A stretch of DNA of 12,032 nt from Anaerolineales bacterium UBA3905 (GCA_002391565.1 DGFH01000043.1:1-12032); one strand, 5' to 3'; shown: positions 1 through 7,339, counted from the first letter of the stretch. Notes: generated by a model not told the origin, from the letters alone. A program made the numbers and translations.

Positions 1-19
1 AGATGTGTATAAGAGACAG
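1..19. other. Tn5 mosaic end / Nextera adapter remnant (artefact)
   Basis: The first 19 bases read AGATGTGTATAAGAGACAG, identical to the Tn5 transposase mosaic-end sequence used in Nextera tagmentation libraries. It stands at base 1 and is followed directly by the interior of a protein-coding frame. It is therefore best read as untrimmed library adapter at a contig end, not genomic DNA or a natural transposon end. Any frame read through it (for example a GTG at base 5) is artificial. Confidence 0.96.
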
Positions 20-208
20 GATCACGGCAACGTCGAGGATTGTCGCCACGGCAAGCACACGACCAACCCGGCGCTGACGCTGCTGCTCGGCGCTGAACGC
101 CAGCGCTACGCCACGCAGATCGCCGATCTGACCGACTTTGTGCCCGTGATCAATGCGTTTCTGGGCGTTCCTGCACCAGGAAGTAGACCGTCAGCAACGA
201 AACTGTGA
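20..208 (+). CDS. Alkaline-phosphatase-superfamily metalloenzyme, C-terminal fragment (5' truncated)
   Basis: Only the last 62 codons remain, because the gene is cut by the contig end. The fragment opens with DHGNVED and then has HTTNP 13 residues after the DHG histidine. This Asp-His...His pattern (DHGN...HT.NP) is the C-terminal metal-binding signature of the alkaline phosphatase / 2,3-bisphosphoglycerate-independent phosphoglycerate mutase metalloenzyme fold (PF01676-like). The Asp and His residues bind the catalytic divalent metals. It is followed by a family-typical tail, LTDFVPVINAFLG. Codon third positions are GC-rich up to about base 165, as expected for real coding sequence. The gene runs convergently into the MFS gene and overlaps its 3' end by 59 bases, 150-208. 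Whether it is a mutase, a phosphatase or a nucleotide pyrophosphatase-like enzyme cannot be told from this piece. Confidence 0.72.
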   Translation, partial: DHGNVEDCRHGKHTTNPALTLLLGAERQRYATQIADLTDFVPVINAFLGVPAPGSRPSATKL

Positions 209-1367
209 CGATCCCCGCTGACGACCACGCCAGCGCGGGCACGCCGTAGTTGACCAGCAGCCACGGCCCCGTAAAACCCGCCACCGTTGCGCCGACCAGC
301 GACACCGCCGCGCCGAGTGTCATCACCTGCCCGCGCTGCGCCGGCGCTTGCTCGCTCAGCAGCGGGAAGTGGCTGACGATGTTGAACTCGAAAAAGCCGC
401 GCGCCACACCGATGATTAGCACCGCCGCCACCACGCCAACGTTGAGCGCTGGCATCAGCAAATAACCAAGCAGCGAACCGATGATGCCGATCAGCACACT
501 GCGCTTCTTGCCGATGCGGTCGGTGAAGAGGCTAACCGAGACGCTCGCCGCCAGGTCGAACCAGCCGAGCACGAACGCCACCGCACCCAGCGCCGCTGCC
601 TCCAGCCCGTATTGATCCGCCAGCCACGCGCCGTGAGCGATCATCACCTGCATCGCGGCAAAGTAGCTGAGCGCGCCCGCCAGGATCGTGGCGTAGGTCG
701 AGCGACGATTGCTGTCCACGACCACGACCGCGGCCACGCGTGCGCGCCAGGATGGGCGTGCGGCGCCCGGCGCCGCCAGAGCCGGACGCGAGCGCTGGAT
801 GCCGGGCATGGCGCCAAAGACAAAGCTCATCATCACCATGCCGGCGGCAAGCATGAAGAACGGCGTACGCCAGCCTGTTGCCGCCATCAGCAAGCCGACC
901 GCCGACAGCCCAAAGATGCCGGTCAGCGCCCACGAATACTCGATCATGCCCAATCCACGCGCTCGCAGGTTGTACGCCAGGCGGCTGCTGATGAACGCCT
1001 GCAAGTTCGGCACAAACGCGCTCATCCCCAGCCCCGATAGGATCATGCCGAGGACAACCAGCCACGGTGCGTTGCTGACGCCGATGAACAACAAACCGGC
1101 TGCACTCAGCAAGAGCGCACTGCGGATCACAATGCGATAGCCGTGACGGTCAGACAGGGCGCCGCTCACCGGCGCAAAGATGCCCATGGCGCTGCGCAGC
1201 CCCACCAGTTGCCCCAACTCAACCACGCTCATGCCCAGCCCGGCGGCGATCACCGGCAGGAAGGGGTTGAAGATCTGGGCGCCAATGTCGATAAGCAACT
1301 TCGCCGCCATGCTGGTGCCGATGAGGCGACGAAAGGTCAGGGTGGAGTCTGGTTTTGTTGGCTGCAC
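150..1367 (-). CDS. Major facilitator superfamily (MFS) transporter
   Basis: A 405-residue inner-membrane protein of typical MFS length, rich in hydrophobic segments spaced as expected for 12 transmembrane helices. The loop between helices 2 and 3 has the MFS motif A (GALSDRHGYR, residues 69-78). A degenerate copy in the second half (FTDRIGKKR, residues 281-289) shows the usual two-fold repeat. A basic, Pro/Ala-rich cytoplasmic loop lies around residues 188-222. The start is GTG at 1365-1367. No ATG lies upstream before an in-frame TGA about 45 bases away, and no strong Shine-Dalgarno is visible, so Met20 is an alternative start. The substrate cannot be inferred; multidrug or sugar efflux/uptake are all possible. 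The gene is 241 bases downstream of the deoxynucleoside-kinase-like gene on the same strand, a gap large enough for its own promoter. Confidence 0.88.
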   Translation of the reverse strand: MQPTKPDSTLTFRRLIGTSMAAKLLIDIGAQIFNPFLPVIAAGLGMSVVELGQLVGLRSAMGIFAPVSGALSDRHGYRIVIRSALLLSAAGLLFIGVSNAPWLVVLGMILSGLGMSAFVPNLQAFISSRLAYNLRARGLGMIEYSWALTGIFGLSAVGLLMAATGWRTPFFMLAAGMVMMSFVFGAMPGIQRSRPALAAPGAARPSWRARVAAVVVVDSNRRSTYATILAGALSYFAAMQVMIAHGAWLADQYGLEAAALGAVAFVLGWFDLAASVSVSLFTDRIGKKRSVLIGIIGSLLGYLLMPALNVGVVAAVLIIGVARGFFEFNIVSHFPLLSEQAPAQRGQVMTLGAAVSLVGATVAGFTGPWLLVNYGVPALAWSSAGIVTVSLLTVYFLVQERPETH

Positions 1368-1527
1368 GTTGGTGTAAACCTGATTGGTGAGGATAAGAGT
1401 TGGGTGGTCAACAGTTATTCATCGCCAGCAGAGATCGCGCCGAACGAAAGTGATTCGCCTTTCAGAAAGCATTGTGCCATCTTTCAAGTGCCGGACAATC
1501 TGGCGCGTCCGTACATTCATGGGCGCC

Positions 1528-1557
1528 GTTATACCATGAGTTCACCTGAATAGCCAA
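1528..1557 (-). promoter_or_regulatory. Candidate sigma70-type promoter for the MFS gene
   Basis: On the minus strand TTGGCT (1557-1552) and TATAAC (1533-1528) are separated by 18 bases. The -10 matches 5 of 6 consensus bases and the -35 matches the TTG core. It lies about 160 bases before the MFS start, in the 241-base gap after the kinase-like gene. The rest of this gap (1368-1608) shows no convincing ORF and no clear intrinsic terminator. Confidence 0.35.
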
Positions 1558-1608
1558 TCCTACAATGGGAAACATACCGGGCACCGCGCTGCACTCGGTG
1601 GAGCACAC

Positions 1609-2247
1609 TCACTCATACCCTGGCAATAGCCGACGACGCCCAAGCTCCGCCAACAGAGCAGTCAGCGCATCCGGCGCGGTGAGGTTTTGGGCGCCATCGA
1701 GGACGAGCAGACGGGCAGGGTCGATGGCCGCCACCCAGTCATCCACCTGATGTTGTAGCTGCGCCAGGTGATCGGCGGCGGCGATCTCCACCGGACGCCG
1801 CCGCTGCTGAAAGCGGGCGTGCAGCACTTGCAACGGCGCCGTCAGATAGATGAATAGATCGGGCGGCGGCTGCATCAGGCGCACATAGCGATAGAAGCGT
1901 TCGCACAGTGCCTGTTCGGCGGCGCTGAGATAGCCCAGGGCGTGGAAATGGCGCGAAAAGACGAAGAAATCTTCGTCCAGCCCGCCATCGACCAGACCAA
2001 CACCGGGCTGACGGCGGATCTCCTGCTCCTGCTCGGCGCGCAGCAGGAGATAATCGATCTGGTTGGCAAGGGCGTAACGCAAGCGCCGGGCGCCGCCCGT
2101 TTTCAGCTCGTCAGCCAGCGCCTGTTGAAAGGGGCGTTCGGCGTGCTGCTCCAGCCCGATGATAAAGGGGGCTGCGGCCGCCAGCGCCGCCACCAATGTC
2201 GTTTTTCCTGCCGCCGTGTTGCCAATGACGGCGATCAATTTACCCAC
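1609..2247 (-). CDS. Deoxynucleoside kinase-like P-loop protein
   Basis: A 212-residue soluble protein. It opens with a Walker A P-loop, GNTAAGKTT (residues 9-17), directly after a first beta strand. The rest follows the layout of the deoxynucleoside kinase family (PF01712): a mid-protein segment DEDFFVFSRHFHALGYLS (about 91-108) in the place of the family's substrate/ERS region, then PDLFIYLTAPLQVLHARFQ (129-147) and an RRRP.E lid-like basic stretch (149-154). If the assignment holds, it phosphorylates deoxynucleosides for nucleotide salvage in the cytoplasm. The family's DRS motif is not obvious, so substrate and even kinase activity are uncertain. The start is GTG at 2245-2247, supported by GAGG about 9 bases upstream on the minus strand. 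It lies 46 bases after the PLP-lyase gene and is probably co-transcribed with it. Confidence 0.75.
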   Translation of the reverse strand: MGKLIAVIGNTAAGKTTLVAALAAAAPFIIGLEQHAERPFQQALADELKTGGARRLRYALANQIDYLLLRAEQEQEIRRQPGVGLVDGGLDEDFFVFSRHFHALGYLSAAEQALCERFYRYVRLMQPPPDLFIYLTAPLQVLHARFQQRRRPVEIAAADHLAQLQHQVDDWVAAIDPARLLVLDGAQNLTAPDALTALLAELGRRRLLPGYE

Positions 2248-2293
2248 AGCGCGTCCTCGGTGTTTGGTGATGACTGCGGATGAGCGATGAACT

Positions 2294-3805
2294 TCACTTC
2301 GATTGTTCTACCCGATACAGACTGTCCACAATGCGCTTCAGCAAATCCTCGACCAGCCCGTGCATCGGCAACGCAGCGGCCATGCCGTAAACCGGCGCCA
2401 TGCCCCCCTTTGCCGGCGGCTGCGTCTTGACTTCCGCCACCGCCGCTGCCAGGTCATCCAGAAAGCGTTGCGCCACGCCCGGCTCGGTGTGGCGCAGCGT
2501 GACGCAGAGATGGATTGCCGCCGGTCGGTGTAATCCGTTGAGGCTCCAGCCGCGCGCAGTCATCGCATCGAGCACGCGGTAGATATCCAGCGTGCGTGAG
2601 GTGAACGCAATCACAAAGAGCGGGTCGCCCAGTATGGTCAGGTCGGGCATGCGCTCGATGGAACGGCGGATGTACTGTGCTGTCGCCAGGATGCGCGCCG
2701 CCGCCGCGCGATAGCCCGCCTCGCCCATACTCACCATGGCCGCCCAACAGGCCGCACTCAGCGCGCCAGGGCGACTGCCCGCCAGTGTGGGCGAGAAGTA
2801 GAGCCCGCCTGGCCAGTCCGCTACAGCATAGTACTGATAGCGTCGTAGCTCCTCGCCGCGATAGAGCACAACGGACGCGCCCTTGGCCGCGTAGCCGTAC
2901 TTGTGCGTATCGGCGGACATCGAGGTGACGCCGGACAGCCGGAAATCGAAGTCGGGCGCGTCGTAGCCCAGTTCGCGGGCAAAGGGCAGGATGAAGCCGC
3001 CGAGGCAGGCGTCTACGTGTAGACCGACGCCTTTTGCCTGCGCCAGCTCGGCCAGCGCCGGGATCGGGTCGATGGCGCCGTGCGGGAAAGCAGGCGCCGA
3101 ACCGACCAGCGCCACGGTGTTGCGGTTGATGGCGGCGGCCATATCCTCCACGTCGGCGCGATAGTCGGCGCCCACCGCCACGCGCACCAGCTCCATGTCG
3201 AACGATTGCGCCGCTTTATCGAAGGCGGCGTGGGCGGTCGTGGGCGCCACGATGCGCGCCCGCCTGATATTGCGCTCGCGACGTCCCCGATCGCGGTAAC
3301 TTCGCATAGCCAGAAGAATGCTCTCGGTGCCGCCAGAAGTCACTGTGCCCACAATTGAATCGAGCGTCTCGCTGGCGCCCAAGAGATGCGCCGTCATGGC
3401 GACGATCTCCGCCTCATATTTCACAGTGCTAGGCCAGAGATCGAAGTGCAGCGGGTTACTCTGCGAATTGAGCGCATAGACGCGATTGAGAAAGTCGATG
3501 TGTGCGGGGTCGCCATGATAGACCGCGCCGGAGACGTAGCCGGCGCGCCAGCGCGTCTGTTCTTCCTGTTGCAGCGCCGTCATCTCGGCCAGGATGTCGT
3601 CGCGGTCGCGTCCTTGCGTGGGCAGGCGCGTGTAGGCCGGCAGCCGGTCGCGATAGGGGTGCAAGGCGGCGTCCAGCTCGGCGACCAGCGCATCATACTG
3701 GCGGTCGAGTTGGCGGCGCAGCGCAGGCACGCGCTGGAGCACCCCCTCGATCATATGGGCGACGGATGGCGGCAATTTGCTCAATAAGCCGGGAATCTGT
3801 GGCAT
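2294..3805 (-). CDS. Sphingosine-1-phosphate lyase-like PLP-dependent enzyme
   Basis: 503 residues, fold-type I PLP enzyme. The motifs match the sphingosine-1-phosphate lyase branch of the group II decarboxylase superfamily: YVSGAVYHG (90-98), TSGGTES (156-162, phosphate binding), TTAH (189-192, His stacking on PLP), HVDACLGGF (263-271), DTHKYGY (299-305) with Lys302 as the Schiff-base lysine, and DWPGGLYFSPTLAGSRPG (330-347). Known family members cleave phosphorylated sphingoid bases to a fatty aldehyde and phosphoethanolamine. The length matches soluble bacterial enzymes, and no N-terminal membrane anchor is seen. The ATG is 3 bases after the stop of the FGGY kinase, so the two are almost certainly one transcript. 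The substrate is inferred by family only; another phosphorylated amino alcohol or an amino acid is possible. Confidence 0.85.
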   Translation of the reverse strand: MPQIPGLLSKLPPSVAHMIEGVLQRVPALRRQLDRQYDALVAELDAALHPYRDRLPAYTRLPTQGRDRDDILAEMTALQQEEQTRWRAGYVSGAVYHGDPAHIDFLNRVYALNSQSNPLHFDLWPSTVKYEAEIVAMTAHLLGASETLDSIVGTVTSGGTESILLAMRSYRDRGRRERNIRRARIVAPTTAHAAFDKAAQSFDMELVRVAVGADYRADVEDMAAAINRNTVALVGSAPAFPHGAIDPIPALAELAQAKGVGLHVDACLGGFILPFARELGYDAPDFDFRLSGVTSMSADTHKYGYAAKGASVVLYRGEELRRYQYYAVADWPGGLYFSPTLAGSRPGALSAACWAAMVSMGEAGYRAAAARILATAQYIRRSIERMPDLTILGDPLFVIAFTSRTLDIYRVLDAMTARGWSLNGLHRPAAIHLCVTLRHTEPGVAQRFLDDLAAAVAEVKTQPPAKGGMAPVYGMAAALPMHGLVEDLLKRIVDSLYRVEQSK

Positions 3806-3808
3806 CGC

Positions 3809-5401
3809 TCAGGACTCGCTTTCGTGACCGCGATTGAGGTGACGGTGAATGGCGTGCGTCTTCTGATAAAGAGCGACAAAGGCGTCGAAGAGTTCATCAT
3901 AGAGGCGCACCAATGCCGGGCGTGGTTCGTAGCGGCGGGCGACAGGTGTGTGGTCAGTCAGTTCATCCAGGCGCAAATAGCCGAGTCCGACTGCAGCCAG
4001 AAACGCCGCGCCGCGTGTGTTGACATGCAATGGGTCGGCGATCTGCAACACCGGGCGTTGTAACACGTCGGCGTGCAGTTGGCACCACAGGTCGGAGCGT
4101 GCACCGCCGCCCACCATACGCACCTCGCGCAATGGGCGACGGATGAACTTTTCGACATAAAGTTGCAGCCAGCGTGTATTGAGCGCCACGCCCTCGTAGA
4201 CGCTGCGCACCAGATCGTTGCGCGTGGTGCGCAGAGAGAGGTTGTGCCAGCCGCCGCGCAGGGTGTGATCATCGACCGGCGAGCGTTCGCCGTTGAGCCA
4301 GGGGGTAAATATCACGCGATTGCTGCCGGGCGGCGCTGCAGACGCCGCTGCTTCGAGGCGGGCAAATACGTCTTCTGGCGCGGGATGATTCGCCAGCGCA
4401 TCTTCCCCAAACAAGACGCGGTCGCGCAGAAAGTTCAGCGCTGCGCCGGCGATCTCGTGTTCGTTGATCAGCAAATAGCGTCCGGGCAATGCTGACGGCA
4501 GCGTCGCCATATTGTGGATGATGTCGGTTCGCTTGAAGGGTGCGTGACAACTGAGCCACGACGAGGTGCCAATGTAGCAATGCGCGTCGAAGTCGGCGAC
4601 TGCGCCGGAGCCGACCGCAGCAGTATGAATGTCGGGTGCGCCGGCCACCACCTGAACTTGCGCACTCAACCCCAGGTCGGCGGCGGCGGCAGACGTCAGC
4701 GTTCCCACCACATCGATCGAGCGCAACAGATCATCCGGCAGTTTGGCGCGGTCGAGACTGGACAGCCACAGCAATTCAGCGTCGTAGTGAATGTTGTTGA
4801 TGGCGCGATTGTCGGTGACCCAGTGCAGCGTCATCGTCTCGCCGGTGGAGGCGACGCGCCCGGTCAGCTTGTAGTTGATGTAATCTTTCGGTTCGAGAAA
4901 TTTCACTGTGGCGGCGTAACGGTCGGGCTGCTCCTGACGCAAGAAGAGGATGTGGGCGATGGAATCTTTGCCAGAATGACCGGGGATGCCGCCAGTCTTG
5001 CGAATCCATGTCCACAACTTGCGCGCGCCGTAGCCGGCAACAGTGGGAAAGCCGCCTGTCATTCGGCGGATATGGCGGGCGCCGCGTGCATCCATCCAGA
5101 TGATGGCGTTGCCCAATGTTTCGCCATTGGCGTCGATCGGTACGGTGCCTGACCATTGCGTTGTCACGCCGATGCCGGTCACGCGGGCGGCGGCGCCATC
5201 CACCATCGCCAGCACCCGCCGTGCCGCCGTGCAAATCGCTTCCCACCATGCCGAAGGCGCCTGTTCGACGCCGCCGTCAGGCGTGAAGATCAGCGGCGTT
5301 GGCGCACTGGCGCCGGCCAGCAATTCACCTGTCGCCGTGTAAAGCGCAACTTTGGGGCCAGACGTACCAAGATCAATGGCGAGGAGCAGTGGGCTAAGCA
5401 T
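3809..5401 (-). CDS. FGGY-family carbohydrate kinase (xylulokinase-like)
   Basis: 530 residues from the chosen ATG at 5399-5401, the usual length for FGGY kinases. The frame stays open further upstream, but MLSPLLLAIDLGTSGPK puts the family's first phosphate loop right at the N-terminus, so the longer form is rejected. Landmarks: DLGTSGPK (10-17), TTQWSG (80-85, where xylulokinases often have GQMHG), IIWMDARG (100-107), VAGAPD (252-257, Asp257 probable catalytic base), GERSPVDD (371-378), MVGGGARSDLWCQ (429-441, C-terminal FGGY/ATP site). It would phosphorylate a sugar or polyol with ATP in the cytoplasm. The altered GQMHG-equivalent argues against naming it xylB. No good Shine-Dalgarno precedes the ATG. 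It heads a tightly spaced pair with the PLP lyase. Confidence 0.85.
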   Translation of the reverse strand: MLSPLLLAIDLGTSGPKVALYTATGELLAGASAPTPLIFTPDGGVEQAPSAWWEAICTAARRVLAMVDGAAARVTGIGVTTQWSGTVPIDANGETLGNAIIWMDARGARHIRRMTGGFPTVAGYGARKLWTWIRKTGGIPGHSGKDSIAHILFLRQEQPDRYAATVKFLEPKDYINYKLTGRVASTGETMTLHWVTDNRAINNIHYDAELLWLSSLDRAKLPDDLLRSIDVVGTLTSAAAADLGLSAQVQVVAGAPDIHTAAVGSGAVADFDAHCYIGTSSWLSCHAPFKRTDIIHNMATLPSALPGRYLLINEHEIAGAALNFLRDRVLFGEDALANHPAPEDVFARLEAAASAAPPGSNRVIFTPWLNGERSPVDDHTLRGGWHNLSLRTTRNDLVRSVYEGVALNTRWLQLYVEKFIRRPLREVRMVGGGARSDLWCQLHADVLQRPVLQIADPLHVNTRGAAFLAAVGLGYLRLDELTDHTPVARRYEPRPALVRLYDELFDAFVALYQKTHAIHRHLNRGHESES

Positions 5402-5446
5402 CGTATGTGAAGCAAGTGAATGAGCGGGCGTGTTGACTATGCTGAG

Positions 5447-5455
5447 ATTGTAGCA
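5447..5455 (-). promoter_or_regulatory. Extended -10 promoter for the kinase-lyase operon
   Basis: The minus strand reads TGCTACAAT: a TGn extension followed by TACAAT, 5 of 6 to consensus. It lies about 45 bases before the kinase ATG. No good -35 hexamer sits 16-18 bases upstream. That position is instead taken by one arm of the palindrome at 5473-5494, which suggests regulation by a DNA-binding protein. Confidence 0.5.
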
Positions 5456-5472
5456 TAATCCGAATGTTGCGC

Positions 5473-5494
5473 CCAGAGCATTTTTTTGCTCTGG
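5473..5494. repeat. Perfect 8+8 palindrome with T6 spacer, candidate operator
   Basis: CCAGAGCA (5473-5480) and TGCTCTGG (5487-5494) are exact reverse complements around six T residues. On the minus strand it covers roughly -33 to -54 relative to the start expected from the extended -10 at 5447-5455. No T-run follows on the minus strand, so it is a poor intrinsic terminator for the phosphatase gene; a dimeric regulator site is the better reading. Confidence 0.5.
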
Positions 5495-5528
5495 TTTGTG
5501 GTGGGCGGAGAGTGGCGAGGGTGTTTGA

Positions 5529-5573
5529 GAGAACACAACTGCGACGCTGGATGTACGCCGCAGTTGTGTTCTC
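5529..5573. repeat. 15-bp perfect inverted repeat between the phosphatase and kinase genes
   Basis: GAGAACACAACTGCG (5529-5543) and its exact complement (5559-5573) flank a 15-base spacer. A further GTGTTCTCA copy lies at 5599-5607 and matches 5566-5574, so the core GAGAACAC occurs three times here, once in one orientation and twice in the other. TTTGAGA (5524-5530) can also pair with TCTCAAA (5603-5609), giving an alternative longer-range fold. The stem starts about 80 bases beyond the phosphatase stop on the minus strand. It could end or stabilise that mRNA, or be a protein site. There is no U-tract. The 254-base gap 5402-5655 holds no supported gene. Confidence 0.6.
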
Positions 5574-5655
5574 ATATTTCATTGAAGAGCGGCTGAGTGT
5601 GTTCTCAAAGACTGCCCTTCAGCATATAGCAGCGTTAATGGTCAAGCTTCAGGCG

Positions 5656-7173
5656 TCAAGGCAGTTCCATCATGCGGATTGCTTCGGCGATTTCCTCATC
5701 GTTGCCGCTGCCGAGTTTGATCCACTCAAAGTTGAAGCTGCCATCGTCATTCTGGATTGCCTTGGCGGCATAGAGCGTGCCTGCGCTCAAGTCGCCTGCT
5801 TCATCCGCCACGAACTTGAAGAAGACCACATCCGTGCCATCGTCACCGTGATAGACGGTCTTGCCATCTGGCATGACAACGCCGTTTTCATGGCTGAAGC
5901 GCCCCATGGCGTAACGCTTTTCGACAATGCTTTCCACGCCGTCGCCATCCGGGTCGGGCATCATTTCGACAATGTAGCCATAGTCATAGGGGTTGGCCTG
6001 TTCGCCGCCCAGATATTCGGTCATGGCCGCAACATTTTCAACCCAGCTATCCAAGGCGGCGATTGGTTCATACTCTTCACCGCTCAGGGCCGTGTTCCAC
6101 GGGCTGACGGCGCCACCACAGTTCGTCCAGGTCCCCATCACGCTGGAGAAGTCCACATTCTCGCCTTCCAACACGTCCCATGTTTCGCCGTTGAAGCGAA
6201 TATAGAGGCGGCTCACTGCACCCGGTTCACACTCGTAGTTGGTGTACAGGTAACCCTCGCTGCCATCCTCGACGGTGGGCAGGAACATATTGGCGTCGGG
6301 ATGGTTGCAAATGCCCAACGTCTCACCAGTGACGGCGACGAGTTGGCCGAAGCGCTCACCCTTCACATCGTCGGGGATAAGTTCGCCGGCGCGCGCCAGA
6401 ATCTGGTAGCTGCCGGCCGCCAGGTTGACGCGCGTCCGGTCGGCGCCCTCCGGCGCTGCGATCTCTTCGAATGCGTCACCCGTCTTGAAACCAGTCACCA
6501 CGCCAACAAGGCCACGATTGAAAGGATAAGGGTTAGCGCCGCTAGGATGCTGAACATTGAAGAAGAGCGTGCCATCCGGTTGCACGCGGACGCCGGTCGT
6601 CTCGGCGCCCAACGGCACAGTGGCAAAGCGATGCAATTTCTCGCCGTCGTACATCCACAAGACATTGTTCTCATGGTTGGAGGTGTCTTCACCGATCCAG
6701 AGATGGCCTTGCGGATCGACAAAGAGGTTGTCTGGGTTGGCGATGTTGTTAACATCGCAGCGATTAGCGGCGTCATCTGGATTGTACGGCCCGCCGATAA
6801 TGTAGGGGTAGATGCGACTGATGTTGTACTCGGCATCCAGGTCGCCAGCGTAGACGATGCCACATTTGTTTTCTTCGACGTTGATATCGCCTTCGCCGTC
6901 GGACATGCCTTTGCTGACTTCACTAATTGCCCAGTAGACGCGATTGTTGATCGTGTCCAACGCGACCCACTCCATCTTGCGGAACTCGGCCGTAGCGCCC
7001 TGGGCGGCGGCGTAAGCGCGCGATTCCAGGAAGGGCGCATATGGATTGTCGAGCGGCAGCAGCAGACCAGCATCATCCTGCGCCAGGGCTGCACCGGCCG
7101 GCAGCAGCAAAGCCAACAGCACAAACATTCCCAACCATCCAGTGACTACTCCTGGACGCAACAACTTAAACAT
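5656..7173 (-). CDS. Secreted PhoX-type (DUF839) alkaline phosphatase-like protein
   Basis: 505 residues with a Sec signal peptide (hydrophobic segment 7-31, cleavage after ALA at 29-31). Blocks recognisable from the PhoX family (COG3211, a beta-propeller metallophosphatase): NPDNL (146-150) with LWIGED (158-163), GAETTG (189-194), NVQHP (206-210), YQILARAGE (256-264), GTWTNCGGAVSPWNT (347-361) with Cys352 as the likely Fe-ligand cysteine, GRFSHEN (424-430), HGDD (442-445) and GTLYAAK (465-471). PhoX enzymes release phosphate from organic esters outside the cytoplasmic membrane and use Ca and Fe. In classical PhoX the NCAGG and GRF.HE blocks come first and PDN...VQHP near the C-terminus; here the order is reversed, as in a circular permutation. 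The ATG follows a strong AAAGGAG (7188-7182) at 8-base spacing. The gene is divergent from the Rieske operon. Confidence 0.8.
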   Translation of the reverse strand: MFKLLRPGVVTGWLGMFVLLALLLPAGAALAQDDAGLLLPLDNPYAPFLESRAYAAAQGATAEFRKMEWVALDTINNRVYWAISEVSKGMSDGEGDINVEENKCGIVYAGDLDAEYNISRIYPYIIGGPYNPDDAANRCDVNNIANPDNLFVDPQGHLWIGEDTSNHENNVLWMYDGEKLHRFATVPLGAETTGVRVQPDGTLFFNVQHPSGANPYPFNRGLVGVVTGFKTGDAFEEIAAPEGADRTRVNLAAGSYQILARAGELIPDDVKGERFGQLVAVTGETLGICNHPDANMFLPTVEDGSEGYLYTNYECEPGAVSRLYIRFNGETWDVLEGENVDFSSVMGTWTNCGGAVSPWNTALSGEEYEPIAALDSWVENVAAMTEYLGGEQANPYDYGYIVEMMPDPDGDGVESIVEKRYAMGRFSHENGVVMPDGKTVYHGDDGTDVVFFKFVADEAGDLSAGTLYAAKAIQNDDGSFNFEWIKLGSGNDEEIAEAIRMMELP

Positions 7174-7214
7174 GATTGAAGCTCCTTTGGATACTACAAA
7201 TTGTAATGACGACC

Positions 7215-7248
7215 TTCACGACCTGTGATTCTTTACGGCCTGTGATTC
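7215..7248. repeat. 17-bp tandem direct repeat upstream of the PhoX-like gene
   Basis: Units 7215-7231 and 7232-7248 abut directly and agree at 15 of 17 bases, sharing ACG.CCTGTGATTC. They lie 42-75 bases before the phosphatase ATG. Tandem direct repeats in front of phosphatase genes recall PhoB-type sites, but the 17-base period does not match the classical 11-base Pho box period. The regulator is therefore unknown. Confidence 0.5.
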
Positions 7249-7253
7249 AGATA

Positions 7254-7286
7254 GTAGTGGCTGGCACACAGGGTCTCCGCCACTAC
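7254..7286. repeat. 8-bp inverted repeat in the divergent intergenic region
   Basis: GTAGTGGC (7254-7261) pairs with GCCACTAC (7279-7286) across a 17-base spacer. It sits between the tandem repeat and the palindrome at 7340. It could be an operator for either divergent gene, or a hairpin in the phosphatase leader RNA. Support is the exact symmetry only. Confidence 0.35.
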
Positions 7287-7339
7287 AGTGTGAGTCGCCA
7301 TTGTAAAGCAACGGTTAATTGTAAGCTACGTTCCAGTTA

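Noticed and set aside
1143..1553. Plus-strand open frame antisense to the MFS 5' end
   Set aside because: It has no domain or ribosome site and mirrors the GC-rich minus-strand coding frame.
5473..5494. Intrinsic terminator
   Set aside because: The T-stretch lies in the loop, not after the stem, and no plus-strand gene ends there. An operator fits better.
5402..5575. Longer N-terminus for the FGGY kinase (58 extra codons)
   Set aside because: The extra residues resemble no kinase sequence and run over the promoter and palindrome; the family's first motif sits right after the ATG at 5401.
5464..7179. A 571-codon open frame on the plus strand across the phosphatase gene
   Set aside because: It is the antisense shadow of the PhoX-like gene. 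The minus frame has a signal peptide, family motifs and a strong ribosome site, while the plus frame has no recognisable domain and runs through the intergenic repeats.
7215..7248. Classical Pho box
   Set aside because: CTGTGAT recalls CTGTCAT, but the repeats are 17 bases apart instead of 11 and there are only two; kept as an unassigned tandem repeat.
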